Assembly: GCF_003326755.1 (NCBI RefSeq)
Contig: NZ_JPWH01000007.1
Span: 1 to 64,000 of the forward strand
Length of the DNA: 64,000 bases
From: Thalassospira profundimaris
GTDB taxonomy: Bacteria; Pseudomonadota; Alphaproteobacteria; Rhodospirillales; Thalassospiraceae
Direction: 5' to 3'
The notes below the pieces were generated by a model. The model saw only the letters and a program-made list of their open reading frames with translations, had not been told where the DNA came from and made no database searches. This document shows, piece after piece, positions 46,853 to 56,099 of this stretch; position 1 is the first letter of the stretch; each line of letters starts with the position of its first letter. The translations under genes and the position numbers were made by a program.

Positions 46853-48874
46853 TTACATGAAATCGCGCGGAATGGTGCGGTTCCAGGTTTTCCGGTGAAC
46901 TTCCCGGTCATCTTCGACCGCGATGACGCTGGCTTCGATATGCCAGTCGGTTTTGCTGCATGTCAGGGTTGCCGAACAGACCGTGCGGGTAAACCAGCCC
47001 TCGCGTTCGATATCGCAGGTCCAAAGGGCATGGCCGCGCAGCGAAGTTGGATCATCAGGTGAGATGGTCCAGGTTTCATCGCGGATCTGGCGGGTTGAAA
47101 GCCCCGTGCCGGGATGTTCAAACAGACCGGTATCTTCGAGAATGCAATAATCGGTTTTGTTGGCCGTCATGTTACGGCGCACTTCGCGGCGGGTATTGGC
47201 CGGTTGATGTTCGATATATTTTGGCAGCGGGTCCGGGTTTTCCGGCGCTGGCATGTCAATCAGCTCGTGATCGCCCAGCAGGGGCAGGGCCAGATCAATC
47301 GAGGCGGTATCGATGGTAACACCGGCATTAAACGGGTCCGGCAAAATCATTGGCCAGTAGGCCGTCGAAATGGCAACACGCAGTTTGTGCCCGGTGCGGA
47401 TACGATAGCCACAGGCATCCAGCACCACTTTGACCGTTACCTTTTCGCCCTTTGGCATGGGTTGCGGGTCGTTGTAATTGGCGTCAGGGTTGCGATGTGC
47501 CAGGTTCAGAACACCAAAGGCAATCCGTGCTGCCGTCCCGTCGGGATGCACATCAACAAGCCGGACACATAAGTTTGCCCAGTCAGCATCGCAGGCCACA
47601 TCCAGTGTGATTTCGGAACGGCCCAGAAGGTCGAGATCTTTTTTAAGTGCCTGGCTGTCAAAACAGAGCGACCCGGCATCGTCACCACGCTGGTCAATTG
47701 CCATTTCGGCATCGGGTTTCAGGGTGAAATATTCGCCCGCTGCCGTGCCGGTATCCAGTGGCGATTTCAGGAAAACACTGTTTTCACCGTCGGCAGCACG
47801 GATGATCGCCTCGGCATTCCTGGCATCCATCAGGCGGTCATCGCGCACATGATAATGCAGCATTTCCGGGGCTTGCCAGCTTTTCTTGGCTATCCAGAAA
47901 CCATTGTCATGGTCGCGGCGCGCGGCCGGTTTGACGGCATCAAGGATATAGGCCCGCATTTGTGGCAGGTCTTCGGCCGCGTTTTCCTCATCGCGCAGCC
48001 AGCGGTTCCACCAGCGAATGGCTTCGCCGTGAAAATCGGCCCGCGGTTTGGGCCAGGCAAAATGCGGATATTTATGCACCCACGGACCAATCAGGGCCTT
48101 GGCACGGTCCGGCATGCCTTCAATGGCCCGCAAGGGTGTGTTGCGATAGCCATCGGCCCAGCCTGCCATAACCATTGACGGGATTTTAACCGCCGCAAAA
48201 TCCTCGCAGATCGACGCATGTTTCCAGAAATCATCGCGCTTTTGATGGTCCAGCCAGTCTTCAAGGAAAAACGGTTCGTTTTCCAGGCGTTCCAGCCACA
48301 TATCGCGCCAGCGATCCCCCACCAGTTCCGGGTCGGGCGAGCGGGACTGATAGGCCAGCATGGTGCCCGCCCAGGAAAGCTGTGCAGAGAGATGACAGCC
48401 ATTTTTATAATGAATGTCGTCATTATAGCGATCCACCGTGGAGGCAATCGAAATGGCGGCCTTGAGTGCGGGGGGCTGAAGGGCGGCAACCTGAAGGCAG
48501 TTAAACCCGCCCCAGGAAATACCCATCATGCCGACACTGCCGTTCGACCAGGGTTGATCGGCAATCCAGGCGATGACCTCGCAGGCATTGGCAAGTTCAA
48601 GCGGGGTATATTCGCCGTCAATGACACCATCGGAATCACCCGAACCGCGAATATCCACCCGGACCCCGGCAATACCGGCGGCAGCAAAAACCGGATAGGT
48701 GGATTCATCGCGCGGGCTGGTGCCATCGCGCTTGCGATAAGGCAGAAATTCCAGCACGGCGGGAACCGGTGTGGCATCGGCACCATCGGGCATCCAGATG
48801 CGGGCGGCAAGGCGGGTGCCGTCCTTTAGGGTGATCCATTCATTTTCAATAACGGAATAGGGGCTATCGGACAT
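46853..48874 (-). CDS. CocE/NonD-family hydrolase (X-Pro dipeptidyl-peptidase-like)
   Basis: 673 residues, S15-type. N-terminal alpha/beta-hydrolase domain with nucleophile motif GMMGISWGGFN (about 118-128, Ser in GISWGG), preceded by RVDIRGSGDSDGVIDGEYTPLE. Catalytic Asp lies in MAGWADGY and His in GPWVHKYPHFAWP. A C-terminal jelly-roll (X-Pro_dipeptidase C-terminal) starts at ~345. Members hydrolyse acyl esters, beta-lactam precursors or Xaa-Pro peptides. It follows the peptide-type ABC transporter in the same direction (89 bases, with a hairpin between), suggesting that it processes an imported peptide or ester/amide. No signal peptide, so it acts in the cytoplasm. Confidence 0.88.
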   Translation of the reverse strand: MSDSPYSVIENEWITLKDGTRLAARIWMPDGADATPVPAVLEFLPYRKRDGTSPRDESTYPVFAAAGIAGVRVDIRGSGDSDGVIDGEYTPLELANACEVIAWIADQPWSNGSVGMMGISWGGFNCLQVAALQPPALKAAISIASTVDRYNDDIHYKNGCHLSAQLSWAGTMLAYQSRSPDPELVGDRWRDMWLERLENEPFFLEDWLDHQKRDDFWKHASICEDFAAVKIPSMVMAGWADGYRNTPLRAIEGMPDRAKALIGPWVHKYPHFAWPKPRADFHGEAIRWWNRWLRDEENAAEDLPQMRAYILDAVKPAARRDHDNGFWIAKKSWQAPEMLHYHVRDDRLMDARNAEAIIRAADGENSVFLKSPLDTGTAAGEYFTLKPDAEMAIDQRGDDAGSLCFDSQALKKDLDLLGRSEITLDVACDADWANLCVRLVDVHPDGTAARIAFGVLNLAHRNPDANYNDPQPMPKGEKVTVKVVLDACGYRIRTGHKLRVAISTAYWPMILPDPFNAGVTIDTASIDLALPLLGDHELIDMPAPENPDPLPKYIEHQPANTRREVRRNMTANKTDYCILEDTGLFEHPGTGLSTRQIRDETWTISPDDPTSLRGHALWTCDIEREGWFTRTVCSATLTCSKTDWHIEASVIAVEDDREVHRKTWNRTIPRDFM

Positions 48875-48918
48875 TTGGTATCCAGTTTTGGTGGCGTCAG
48901 CTATTGCTAAATTACAGC

Positions 48919-48950
48919 AAACACCGCCCGAAAGGGTCCGGGCGGTGTTT
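48919..48950 (-). terminator. Hairpin after the ABC ATPase gene
   Basis: Perfect 12-bp arms aaacaccgcccg/cgggcggtgttt with an 8-base loop, between the ATPase stop and the hydrolase start. Partial termination would lower hydrolase expression relative to the transporter. Confidence 0.7.
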
Positions 48951-48963
48951 GGGGTATCAGGGA

Positions 48964-50595
48964 TCAGTTACCGGCACTTTCCATACGGCGCGTGGCCAGA
49001 ACCTTTTCCAGCCAGCCCAGTTCCATTTCGGGAACCGATTTTAACAGAAGGTCGGTGTAATCATCAAACGGGGGCGACAGAACACTGGAACGCGGGCCGA
49101 AATCCACCAGCCTGCCTTGCAGCATCACGGCAACGGAATCGGCAATGGCGCGCACAATGGCAATGTCATGGGTAATGAACAGATAGGAAACCTTTGTTTC
49201 CGCCTGCAACCGCATCAGCAAATCCAGGATGCCTTCGGCCACCAGCGGGTCCAGGGCCGAGGTGGGTTCGTCACACAGGATCAGTTCCGGTTCGGCCGCC
49301 AGCGCCCGGGCAATGGCGACACGCTGTTTCTGCCCGCCGGACAGTTCGGCGGGATAACGGTCGTAAAAGCCGGAGCCCATTTCGATTTCATCAAGCAGTT
49401 CCTGCACCCGTTCCTTTTTCTTGCGGCCCCGCAAACCGAAATAAAAGGTCAGCGAGCGACCGATAATCTGGCCTACCGTCTGGCGCGGATTCATCGCCGT
49501 ATCGGCCATTTGATAAATCAGCTGGATGCGGCGCATCTGGTCGCGGGTTCGTTTTTTGTGCTGTGCGGGCAGGTCTTCATCGGCAAAGGTAATCGACCCG
49601 TCCGTTGGCGGCAGCAGCCCGGTAATGACCCGTGCCAGGGTTGATTTGCCAGAGCCTGATTCCCCCACCACAGCCAGTGTCTGCCCGCGCGGGACATGCA
49701 GGGAAATATCGTGCAGCACCTTGAACCCGTTGCCATAGGATGCCGAAACATTATTCACCGATAACAGCGCCTGGGACTGGTCCCGGGCTTCGCGCTGTTT
49801 GGTCTGGCGAACGGAAATCAGGGCCTTGGTATAGTCTTCCTGCGGCGCCTCGATAATTTGTTGCACCGGGCCATATTCAACGGTTTCACCGTTGCGCAGC
49901 ACCATAATGTCATCGGAAATTTGCGCCACAACCGCCAGATCGTGGGTGATATACAGCGCCGCTGTGTCGGTTTCCTCGATCGCGTTTTTGATGGCGGCCA
50001 GCACATCGATCTGGGTGGTGACATCCAGTGCGGTGGTCGGTTCGTCAAAAACGATCAGTTCGGGGTTGGAACACAGCGCCATTGCCGTCATGGCACGCTG
50101 CAACTGCCCGCCCGATACCTGGTGGGGGTAACGGTCGCCAAAATTGTCCGGGTCGGGCAGGCCAAGAATGTTAAACAGATAAAGCGCACGGGCGCGGGCC
50201 TCTTCACGCGTCATCAGGCCGTGTTCAAGGGTGGCCTCGATCACCTGATCGCCCAGCTTGTGCGCCGGGTTAAACGCGGCAGCGGCGGATTGCGCGACAT
50301 AGCAAACACGGGCACCGCGAATTTGGCGAATGCCTTTTTTGTCGGCTTTCAACAAATCCTCGCCATCCAGCAGCACTTCGCCACCGGTAATGCGAACCCC
50401 GCCCCGGCCATAAGCCAGGGCCGAAAGACCGATGGTGGATTTACCCGCGCCTGATTCCCCGATCAAGCCAAGGACTTTGCCCCGTTCAAGGTCAAATGAC
50501 ACGCCGTGGACAATTTCGATGTCCTTGGGGGCTTCGCCGGGCGGGTACACCGTGGCACCGATGCGCAAATTGCGTACAGATAACATATTAGCCAT
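48964..50595 (-). CDS. Peptide-type ABC transporter, fused dual ATPase
   Basis: 543 residues with two complete ATPase domains in one chain (DppD-DppF/GsiA-like). Domain 1 (about 1-255): Walker A GESGAGKST, signature VSGGQLQR, Walker B LIVFDEPTTALD. Domain 2 (about 270-530): Walker A GESGSGKST, signature LSGGQKQR, Walker B LILCDEPTSALD. It energises the two permeases upstream. The start overlaps the DppC-like stop by eight bases. Confidence 0.92.
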   Translation of the reverse strand: MANMLSVRNLRIGATVYPPGEAPKDIEIVHGVSFDLERGKVLGLIGESGAGKSTIGLSALAYGRGGVRITGGEVLLDGEDLLKADKKGIRQIRGARVCYVAQSAAAAFNPAHKLGDQVIEATLEHGLMTREEARARALYLFNILGLPDPDNFGDRYPHQVSGGQLQRAMTAMALCSNPELIVFDEPTTALDVTTQIDVLAAIKNAIEETDTAALYITHDLAVVAQISDDIMVLRNGETVEYGPVQQIIEAPQEDYTKALISVRQTKQREARDQSQALLSVNNVSASYGNGFKVLHDISLHVPRGQTLAVVGESGSGKSTLARVITGLLPPTDGSITFADEDLPAQHKKRTRDQMRRIQLIYQMADTAMNPRQTVGQIIGRSLTFYFGLRGRKKKERVQELLDEIEMGSGFYDRYPAELSGGQKQRVAIARALAAEPELILCDEPTSALDPLVAEGILDLLMRLQAETKVSYLFITHDIAIVRAIADSVAVMLQGRLVDFGPRSSVLSPPFDDYTDLLLKSVPEMELGWLEKVLATRRMESAGN

Positions 50596-51415
50596 CGCCG
50601 CGGCCTCCCTTCAGGCTGGATGTTCGTTTCAGCAGCCAGTCAACAACCATGTTCACACAAATCGCCAGTGTCGCAATGGCCCCACCGGGAATAAGGGCGG
50701 CGGAAATACCAAAGATGATGCCATCCTTGTTATCCTTGACCATGCCGCCCCAGTCGGCCGCAGGCGGCTGAATACCCAGGCCCAAAAACGACAGGGTAGA
50801 GAGAAACAGGATGGAAAAGGCAAAGCGCAGGCCAAATTCGGCCAAAAGCGGGCTTAGGGTATTGGGCAGGATTTCGCGGAAAATGATCCACATTTTGCCT
50901 TCGCCGCGCAGCTTGGCGGCTTCGACAAATTCCATCACGGCAACATCAAGTGCCACCGCACGGCCCAGCCGGTACACACGCGTGGAATCCAGAACTGCCA
51001 TTACGGCAATCAAAATCCACAGGTTCTGCGGCAGAACCGCCAACACCACGAGGGCAAAAATCAGGGTCGGTATCGACATCATCAAATCGTTAAAGCGCGA
51101 CAGGCCCTGATCAATGATGCCGCGCGAAACCGCGGCGGTGAAGCTGAGGAAAATGCCAATAGAAAAGGACAGGACCGATGCGGCAAGAGCGACAAACAGC
51201 GTGGTGCGGGCACCATAAATCAGGCGCGACAGCAGGTCACGGCCCAGATTATCGGTCCCGAGAAGGAAATGGGCATCGGCGGCCAGCCAGACATCCCCCA
51301 CAATTTCACGTTCGCCATACGGCGCAAGAAGCGGGGCGAAAATGGCACAGCCAAACGCCAGGAGAATGCCAATAATACCGATCCAGGCGGTAATGGGAAT
51401 TTCACGTAATCTCAT
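50588..51415 (-). CDS. Peptide-type ABC permease (DppC-like)
   Basis: 275 residues, about six transmembrane segments, the first at ~8-28. LLGTDNLGRDLLSRLIYGARTTL (about 52-74) is a DppC hallmark, and the EAA loop EFVEAAKLRGEGKMWIIFREILPN (about 160-183) contacts the ATPase. Overlaps the DppB-like gene by four bases (ATGA). Confidence 0.92.
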   Translation of the reverse strand: MRLREIPITAWIGIIGILLAFGCAIFAPLLAPYGEREIVGDVWLAADAHFLLGTDNLGRDLLSRLIYGARTTLFVALAASVLSFSIGIFLSFTAAVSRGIIDQGLSRFNDLMMSIPTLIFALVVLAVLPQNLWILIAVMAVLDSTRVYRLGRAVALDVAVMEFVEAAKLRGEGKMWIIFREILPNTLSPLLAEFGLRFAFSILFLSTLSFLGLGIQPPAADWGGMVKDNKDGIIFGISAALIPGGAIATLAICVNMVVDWLLKRTSSLKGGRGDG

Positions 51416-52419
51416 CGCGGGTGCCTCAGTTTCGGGTTGGCAACAATGGCGATCAGATCGGCAACCATGTTTAGCAGGATATAAACGGCAGCAAAGATAA
51501 GGCCACAGGCCTGCACAACGGGCATGTCGCGCACGGTCACGGCGTCGACCATATATTGCCCCATGCCGGGATAGACAAAAACCACCTCGACCACGACAAC
51601 ACCGACCACAAGATAGGCCAGGTTCAGCGCGACAACATTGACAATGGGCGCAATGGCGTTGGGGGCAGCGTGCCGGATGATGGTTTTAAAGGCACCAAGG
51701 CCCTTAAGCTCGGCGGTTTCCATATAGGCCGATGACATGACACTGATAATGGCGGCCCGTGTCATGCGCATCATATGGGCGAGAACGACAAAAACCAGGG
51801 TGATCGTTGGCAGGGCGATGGCCGAAAGCCGGTCGGCAAAGGACATGCCGTCATAAACCGTGGCCGGAAAACTGGCGACGCCGAATTTGACGGAAAAAAA
51901 CAGGATCAAAAGATAGCCAATGAAAAATTCCGGCAGGGAAATGGCGGCCAGCGAGATAATGTTGATGATACGGTCGGGCACCCGGTTGCGAAAATGCACT
52001 GCCAGCATGCCAAGGCCGACGGCCAGTGGCACCGAAATAATGGCGGCACAAAAGGCCAGAAACAGCGAGTTGCCCAAACGTTTGCCGATTTGTTCGGAAA
52101 CGGAATTGCCGCTGGCCCAGCTTTTGCCGAAATCACCCTGCACGGCATTGCCCAGCCATTCAAAATAGCGGGTGGTGACGGGGCGTTCCAGGCCAAGCTG
52201 GGAACGGATATTGGCGATGGCCTGCGGGGTGGCCGACTGGCCCAGATAGGTTTGGGCGAAATCGCCCGGCAGGGCTTCAACCCCGCCAAAAATCAGGATT
52301 GATACCGCCAGCAGCAACCCTGCACTCAGCCCAAGGCGTTGCAGGATCAAAACCGTAAGCGGATACCGTTGTTTTAACGGGCGACGGCGGGGTTTGCCGT
52401 CTTCCATGACAGTATTCAT
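51412..52419 (-). CDS. Peptide-type ABC permease (DppB-like)
   Basis: 335 residues, about six transmembrane segments. Two DppB marks are ALPGDFAQTYLGQSATPQAIANIRSQLGLERP near residue 50 (in pattern) and the EAA loop SSAYMETAELKGLGAFKTIIRHAAPNA near residue 230. A Lys/Arg-rich N-terminus points into the cytoplasm. Follows the binding-protein gene after 270 bases containing a long hairpin, nothing else recognisable. Confidence 0.92.
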   Translation of the reverse strand: MNTVMEDGKPRRRPLKQRYPLTVLILQRLGLSAGLLLAVSILIFGGVEALPGDFAQTYLGQSATPQAIANIRSQLGLERPVTTRYFEWLGNAVQGDFGKSWASGNSVSEQIGKRLGNSLFLAFCAAIISVPLAVGLGMLAVHFRNRVPDRIINIISLAAISLPEFFIGYLLILFFSVKFGVASFPATVYDGMSFADRLSAIALPTITLVFVVLAHMMRMTRAAIISVMSSAYMETAELKGLGAFKTIIRHAAPNAIAPIVNVVALNLAYLVVGVVVVEVVFVYPGMGQYMVDAVTVRDMPVVQACGLIFAAVYILLNMVADLIAIVANPKLRHPR

Positions 52420-52654
52420 GGGATGGTTTCTCCTTGATGAATACCTGAACCGGAAAAGACGTATCGTGCAGCAGAATTTTGATCGCCGGGCAGCACAGAG
52501 CTACATCCAATGGCGCGCAATATTCTGATGTGCGATATAACCGGCACAACCGGCCAGATTGCCGGGGCAAGTAAAGACGTTATTTCCGATTAGACGAAAT
52601 CAGTTCAAAGGAACGGCCAGGAAATGCAAGACAGGGTGGTCGTTCCGGGATGGG

Positions 52655-52684
52655 TGTGCGGCGCAACCGCAATTGCGCCGCACA
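52655..52684 (-). terminator. Hairpin after the peptide-binding protein gene
   Basis: Perfect 12-bp arms tgtgcggcgcaa/ttgcgccgcaca with a 6-base loop, five bases after the stop. No T-run, so an mRNA-stabilising or attenuating hairpin is likely. Confidence 0.65.
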
Positions 52685-52689
52685 TTGAA

Positions 52690-54285
52690 TTAGCCCTCGA
52701 TCCAGACACGGCTGGCAACATAGCCGTTGGACATGTCGTTGCCGATGTCGCTTACAAAGCCTTTCATTTTTTTGTTCGACGCATTTAAGAAGTCGTTGAA
52801 CATGGGCAGGATCAGGCCGCCTTCATCGCGGACCATCAGTGCCATTTTACGATACATTTCCTTGCGCTTTTCCTGGTCCAGCTCGGCACGGGCGGCAAGC
52901 AGAAGTTTGTCGAAATCTTCGCGTTTAAAGCGGGTATCGTTCCAGTCGGCGGTGGAAAGATAGGCCGTTGAATACATCTGGTCCTGGGTCGGGCGCCCGC
53001 CCCAGTAGGAAGTGCAGAACGGTTTGACGTTCCAGACATTGGACCAGTATCCGTCGCCTGGTTCGCGCTTGATCTCAATATTGATGCCCGCTTTTTTCGC
53101 CGTTTCCTGATACAGCACGGCGGCATCCACGGCCCCGGGGAAGGCAACATCGGACGTGCGCAACAGAATGGACCCGTCATGGCCGGATTTTTTGTAATGG
53201 AATTTGGCCTTGTCGGGGTCATAGGTGCGCTGCGGAATGCCTTCGGGGAACAGGGCGTAGGTTTCGTTGATCGGGAAGTCATTGCCAACCTTGCCATAAC
53301 CGTTCAGAATTTTCTGAACCATCGTTTCGCGGTCCATCGCGTATTTCAGGGCAAGGCGCAGGTCGTTATTGTCAAACGGTGCCGTGTCGCAGTGCATGAT
53401 GAACACATAATGTCCGCGACCTGATGTTTGCAGAATTTCAACCATCGGCGCGCGTTTCAGCAGATTGACGGTTTTGGGATCAACCCGGTTGATGAAATGA
53501 ACCTGGCCTGATGACAGGGCGGCAACCCGCGCGGTGGCATCATTCATGACGATCATTTCAACGCTGTCGACATAGCCACGGTCCGAACGCCAGTCATTTT
53601 CGTTTTTCTCGAAGGTGGCGCGCACACCGGGATCAAAACTTTTCAGTTTGAACGGCCCGGTGCCGATGGCGGCATTCGGATTGTCAAGCCCGCCGCCGGG
53701 CTGAATGACAAGGTGATAGTCGGTTAACAGCAAGGGCAGGTCGGCATTGCCTTCGGTCAGCGAGATGACCAGATCGCCCCCCTCGTCCTTGATGTCGGTG
53801 ATCGATTTCAGAATGCCAAGCGCACCGGATTCAGACTTTTCGTCGGTGTGGCGATGCAGGGTTTTGACCACGTCATCGATGGTCACTTCCTTGCCATTGT
53901 GAAACTGTACACCCTTGCGGATTTTAAAGGTCCAGGTCGCAGCATCTGCCGAGGATTCCCAAGATTCAGCAAGGGCGGGAATGGCGGTGCCGTTTTCGGG
54001 ATGGCTTTCCACCAGGGTATCGCCCCAGTTGCGGTTCATCACAAAGGTGAATTGTGACTGTGATTTGGCAGGGTCCAGAATATCGGTGGCCGAGCCCCCC
54101 TGCAGGCCAAGTTTCAGATGCCCGCCGCGTTTGGGTTCACCTTCGGCGGCTTTGGCGGTTTTGGAATACAGGCTGCTGGCAGCCACCAGTGTCATACCTG
54201 CGGCCATTGCGCTGGCAATAAATTCGCGGCGGTTCAGGCCGTGCGACATGCCACGGGTGGTCACGTTGTTAACTGGGTCAGTCAT
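52690..54285 (-). CDS. ABC transporter substrate-binding protein (DppA/OppA type), Tat-exported
   Basis: 531 residues from ATG 54285 (AAGGAAAA upstream). A twin-arginine signal, LNRREFIASAMAAGMTLVAASS, lies at about residues 17-40, so the protein should be exported folded. The SBP_bac_5 body begins GEPKRGGHLKLGLQGGSATDILDPAKS, with AESWESSADAATWTFKIRKGVQFHNGKEVTIDDV near residue 130 (both patterns of cluster-C binding proteins). Ligand unknown: peptides, opines or modified amino acids are possible, and the downstream CocE-like hydrolase hints at an amide or ester. First gene of the operon. Confidence 0.9.
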   Translation of the reverse strand: MTDPVNNVTTRGMSHGLNRREFIASAMAAGMTLVAASSLYSKTAKAAEGEPKRGGHLKLGLQGGSATDILDPAKSQSQFTFVMNRNWGDTLVESHPENGTAIPALAESWESSADAATWTFKIRKGVQFHNGKEVTIDDVVKTLHRHTDEKSESGALGILKSITDIKDEGGDLVISLTEGNADLPLLLTDYHLVIQPGGGLDNPNAAIGTGPFKLKSFDPGVRATFEKNENDWRSDRGYVDSVEMIVMNDATARVAALSSGQVHFINRVDPKTVNLLKRAPMVEILQTSGRGHYVFIMHCDTAPFDNNDLRLALKYAMDRETMVQKILNGYGKVGNDFPINETYALFPEGIPQRTYDPDKAKFHYKKSGHDGSILLRTSDVAFPGAVDAAVLYQETAKKAGINIEIKREPGDGYWSNVWNVKPFCTSYWGGRPTQDQMYSTAYLSTADWNDTRFKREDFDKLLLAARAELDQEKRKEMYRKMALMVRDEGGLILPMFNDFLNASNKKMKGFVSDIGNDMSNGYVASRVWIEG

Positions 54286-54920
54286 CCCCGATTTTCCTTT
54301 TTGAGTTTTAAAATATATTGAACCGGTCAGATTGGCCTTTTTTGTTGGTTGTAGGGCCAATTGGTCGGATATTGGTTGTGTTATTTTGAGCACACCTGTT
54401 TTCCATCAGACGTGAAATGAACGGCGCGAACCGTGAAAACAGTGTTTCTGTCAGTCTCCCTGAATAACCCGTTCGATCGTTTTGTGTTTGCGGTAAGGCA
54501 GTGATGGAAATCAGCACGCCCCTTCCTTACGGCACGGCACTGAACGCCATTGGCGGATAATTGTTCCCATGCCACATCTGCAAAAAATTACGTATCGTTT
54601 GATGACGATGGATTATGGTTGCACGATGGGCGCATCCTGACAACCCAGGGGGTGGAGGATATTCCTTTTTTCTATATAATACATTGAAAATAAACAGTTA
54701 TTATTGCATTTCGCCACATGGAAATAGTGCCAAAATATACTTTGACATCAAAGAAAATCACCTTGTGCGGGAATGAACATTTTTTTACGCGAAGAACGAT
54801 TCTTCGCAAAATGGATGCTCCCATACCCTGATATGCGGGCAAGTGGATAGAAGAACAGTCCGGTCCCAGGGGGTCTTGTCTGGCGTTGTGTTGTGTCATG
54901 ACATCCCGTCAACGATCCCG
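54286..54920. other. Gene-free region upstream of the peptide ABC operon
   Basis: No credible gene on either strand. A/T-rich stretch at about 54660-54780 probably contains the promoter of the ABC operon. A perfect inverted repeat gcgaagaa-cga-ttcttcgc lies at 54789-54807; T-run is on the wrong side for a terminator, so it is more likely an operator. Confidence 0.5.
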
Positions 54921-54958
54921 ATAAAAAAAATCCCCCGACCCATGATCAGGGCCGGGGG
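54921..54958 (-). terminator. Strong terminator of the tricarboxylate operon
   Basis: On the minus strand a 10-bp stem (cccccggccc/gggtcggggg, one G-T pair) with a 7-base loop is followed by an A and eight Ts. It lies 77 bases after the dehydrogenase-like stop at 55035. Confidence 0.9.
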
Positions 54959-55034
54959 CACGAAGGGAGCCGTCTTCGGGGAGGAAAGATATTCACTGCC
55001 GGTTGTGGCGCATGGTTTCCTTTGTCAGGAGTTG

Positions 55035-56099
55035 TTAAAGGGCCCGGATGTTTTTGATCAGAGCCTGGCCAAAATCGCTGCATGACAGGGTGCCGCCGAG
55101 ATCGCGGGTGCGCGTTTCGGGGTTTTGAATGGTGGTGACAATAACGTCATCGAGTTTGCGCGCGGCATTTTGTAAATCGTGACGCCCTGTTTGTGTGCCT
55201 TTCCAGTCCAGAAGCTGCGCGGTTGAAAATAGCAGCGAGACCGGATTGGCCTGGTTTTTACCGGCAATATCGGGGGCTGACCCGTGGGAAGCCTGGGCAA
55301 CGGCAATGTCGTCGCTTGCATTGATCGAGCCCGATAAACCCAGCCCACCGGAAAGTTCAGCCGCCTGGTTTGACAGAATATCGCCAAACATATTGGTTGT
55401 GACGATCACGTCAAAGGCGTCGGGTGTTCTGACCAGAAGGGACGCCATTGCGTCGACATGTTCATCGCGAACGGTTAATCCGCCCTGGTTGGCGCAGGCT
55501 TTTTGCGCCTCGCCCAGAAACAGGCCGTCACTGAGTTTAAGGACATTTGCCTTGTGCACGATGGTCAGATGTTTTCGGCGCTGTGCTGCCAGTTTTGCAC
55601 CATATGCAGCGATGCGATAGCTGCCCTGGCGCGTGATCTTGCGCATGGCAAGGGCCAGGTCCGGGGTGGGCATGACTTCGCCGGTCCCGGCAAACATGGT
55701 GCGGTCGGCATAAAAGCCTTCGGTATTTTCGCGCACAATGACCAGGTCCATTGCCGGTGTCAGGGCTGATAACCCGGCAATAGCCCGCGACGGGCGAACA
55801 TTGGCATAAAGATCAAGGTTAATGCGCAACGCGGCCGACGGATTGATCCCTCCCTGATCCGCAGGCGGATAATGGGCGGTATCCACCGGGCCAAGGATGG
55901 TCATATCCGCTTTGCGAACACGATCAATCAGCTCCGGAGTAATGGTTTTGCCATGTTTTTCAAGGGATGAATATCCGACATCATCCTCGGAAAATTCCAG
56001 CCCGAGCGAAAACGCGTCATTAATCTCGCGAAGGACCGACCGGGTGACATCGGTGATTTCAGGGCCGATGCCATCTCCGGGTAAGAATAAAACATCCAT
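55035..56099 (-). CDS. Isocitrate/isopropylmalate dehydrogenase-family enzyme
   Basis: 354 residues. The N-terminus LFLPGDGIGPEIT and later VRENTEGFYADRTMF (about residues 120-135), the Lys of VHKANVLKLSDG and the metal-site Asp cluster of VTTNMFGDILSNQAAELSGGLGLSGSIN define the beta-decarboxylating dehydrogenase family (NAD(P), Mg/Mn). Isopropylmalate, tartrate, homoisocitrate and isocitrate enzymes are all in it; the specificity is not readable by eye. The operon (PrpF-like isomerase, tricarboxylate importer) argues for a 2-hydroxy-tricarboxylate or methylated relative. Its ATG overlaps the prpF-like stop (TAATG). Confidence 0.8.
   Translation of the reverse strand: MDVLFLPGDGIGPEITDVTRSVLREINDAFSLGLEFSEDDVGYSSLEKHGKTITPELIDRVRKADMTILGPVDTAHYPPADQGGINPSAALRINLDLYANVRPSRAIAGLSALTPAMDLVIVRENTEGFYADRTMFAGTGEVMPTPDLALAMRKITRQGSYRIAAYGAKLAAQRRKHLTIVHKANVLKLSDGLFLGEAQKACANQGGLTVRDEHVDAMASLLVRTPDAFDVIVTTNMFGDILSNQAAELSGGLGLSGSINASDDIAVAQASHGSAPDIAGKNQANPVSLLFSTAQLLDWKGTQTGRHDLQNAARKLDDVIVTTIQNPETRTRDLGGTLSCSDFGQALIKNIRAL

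Noticed and set aside
54789-54807. Terminator at the perfect inverted repeat gcgaagaa-cga-ttcttcgc
   Set aside because: The T-run precedes the stem on the plus strand, and on the minus strand the stem is followed by As; neither direction gives a stem followed by Us.
54672-54899. 75-codon minus-strand frame in the gap before the tricarboxylate terminator
   Set aside because: No ribosome site, no recognisable motif and strongly A/T-biased; likely non-coding promoter DNA.
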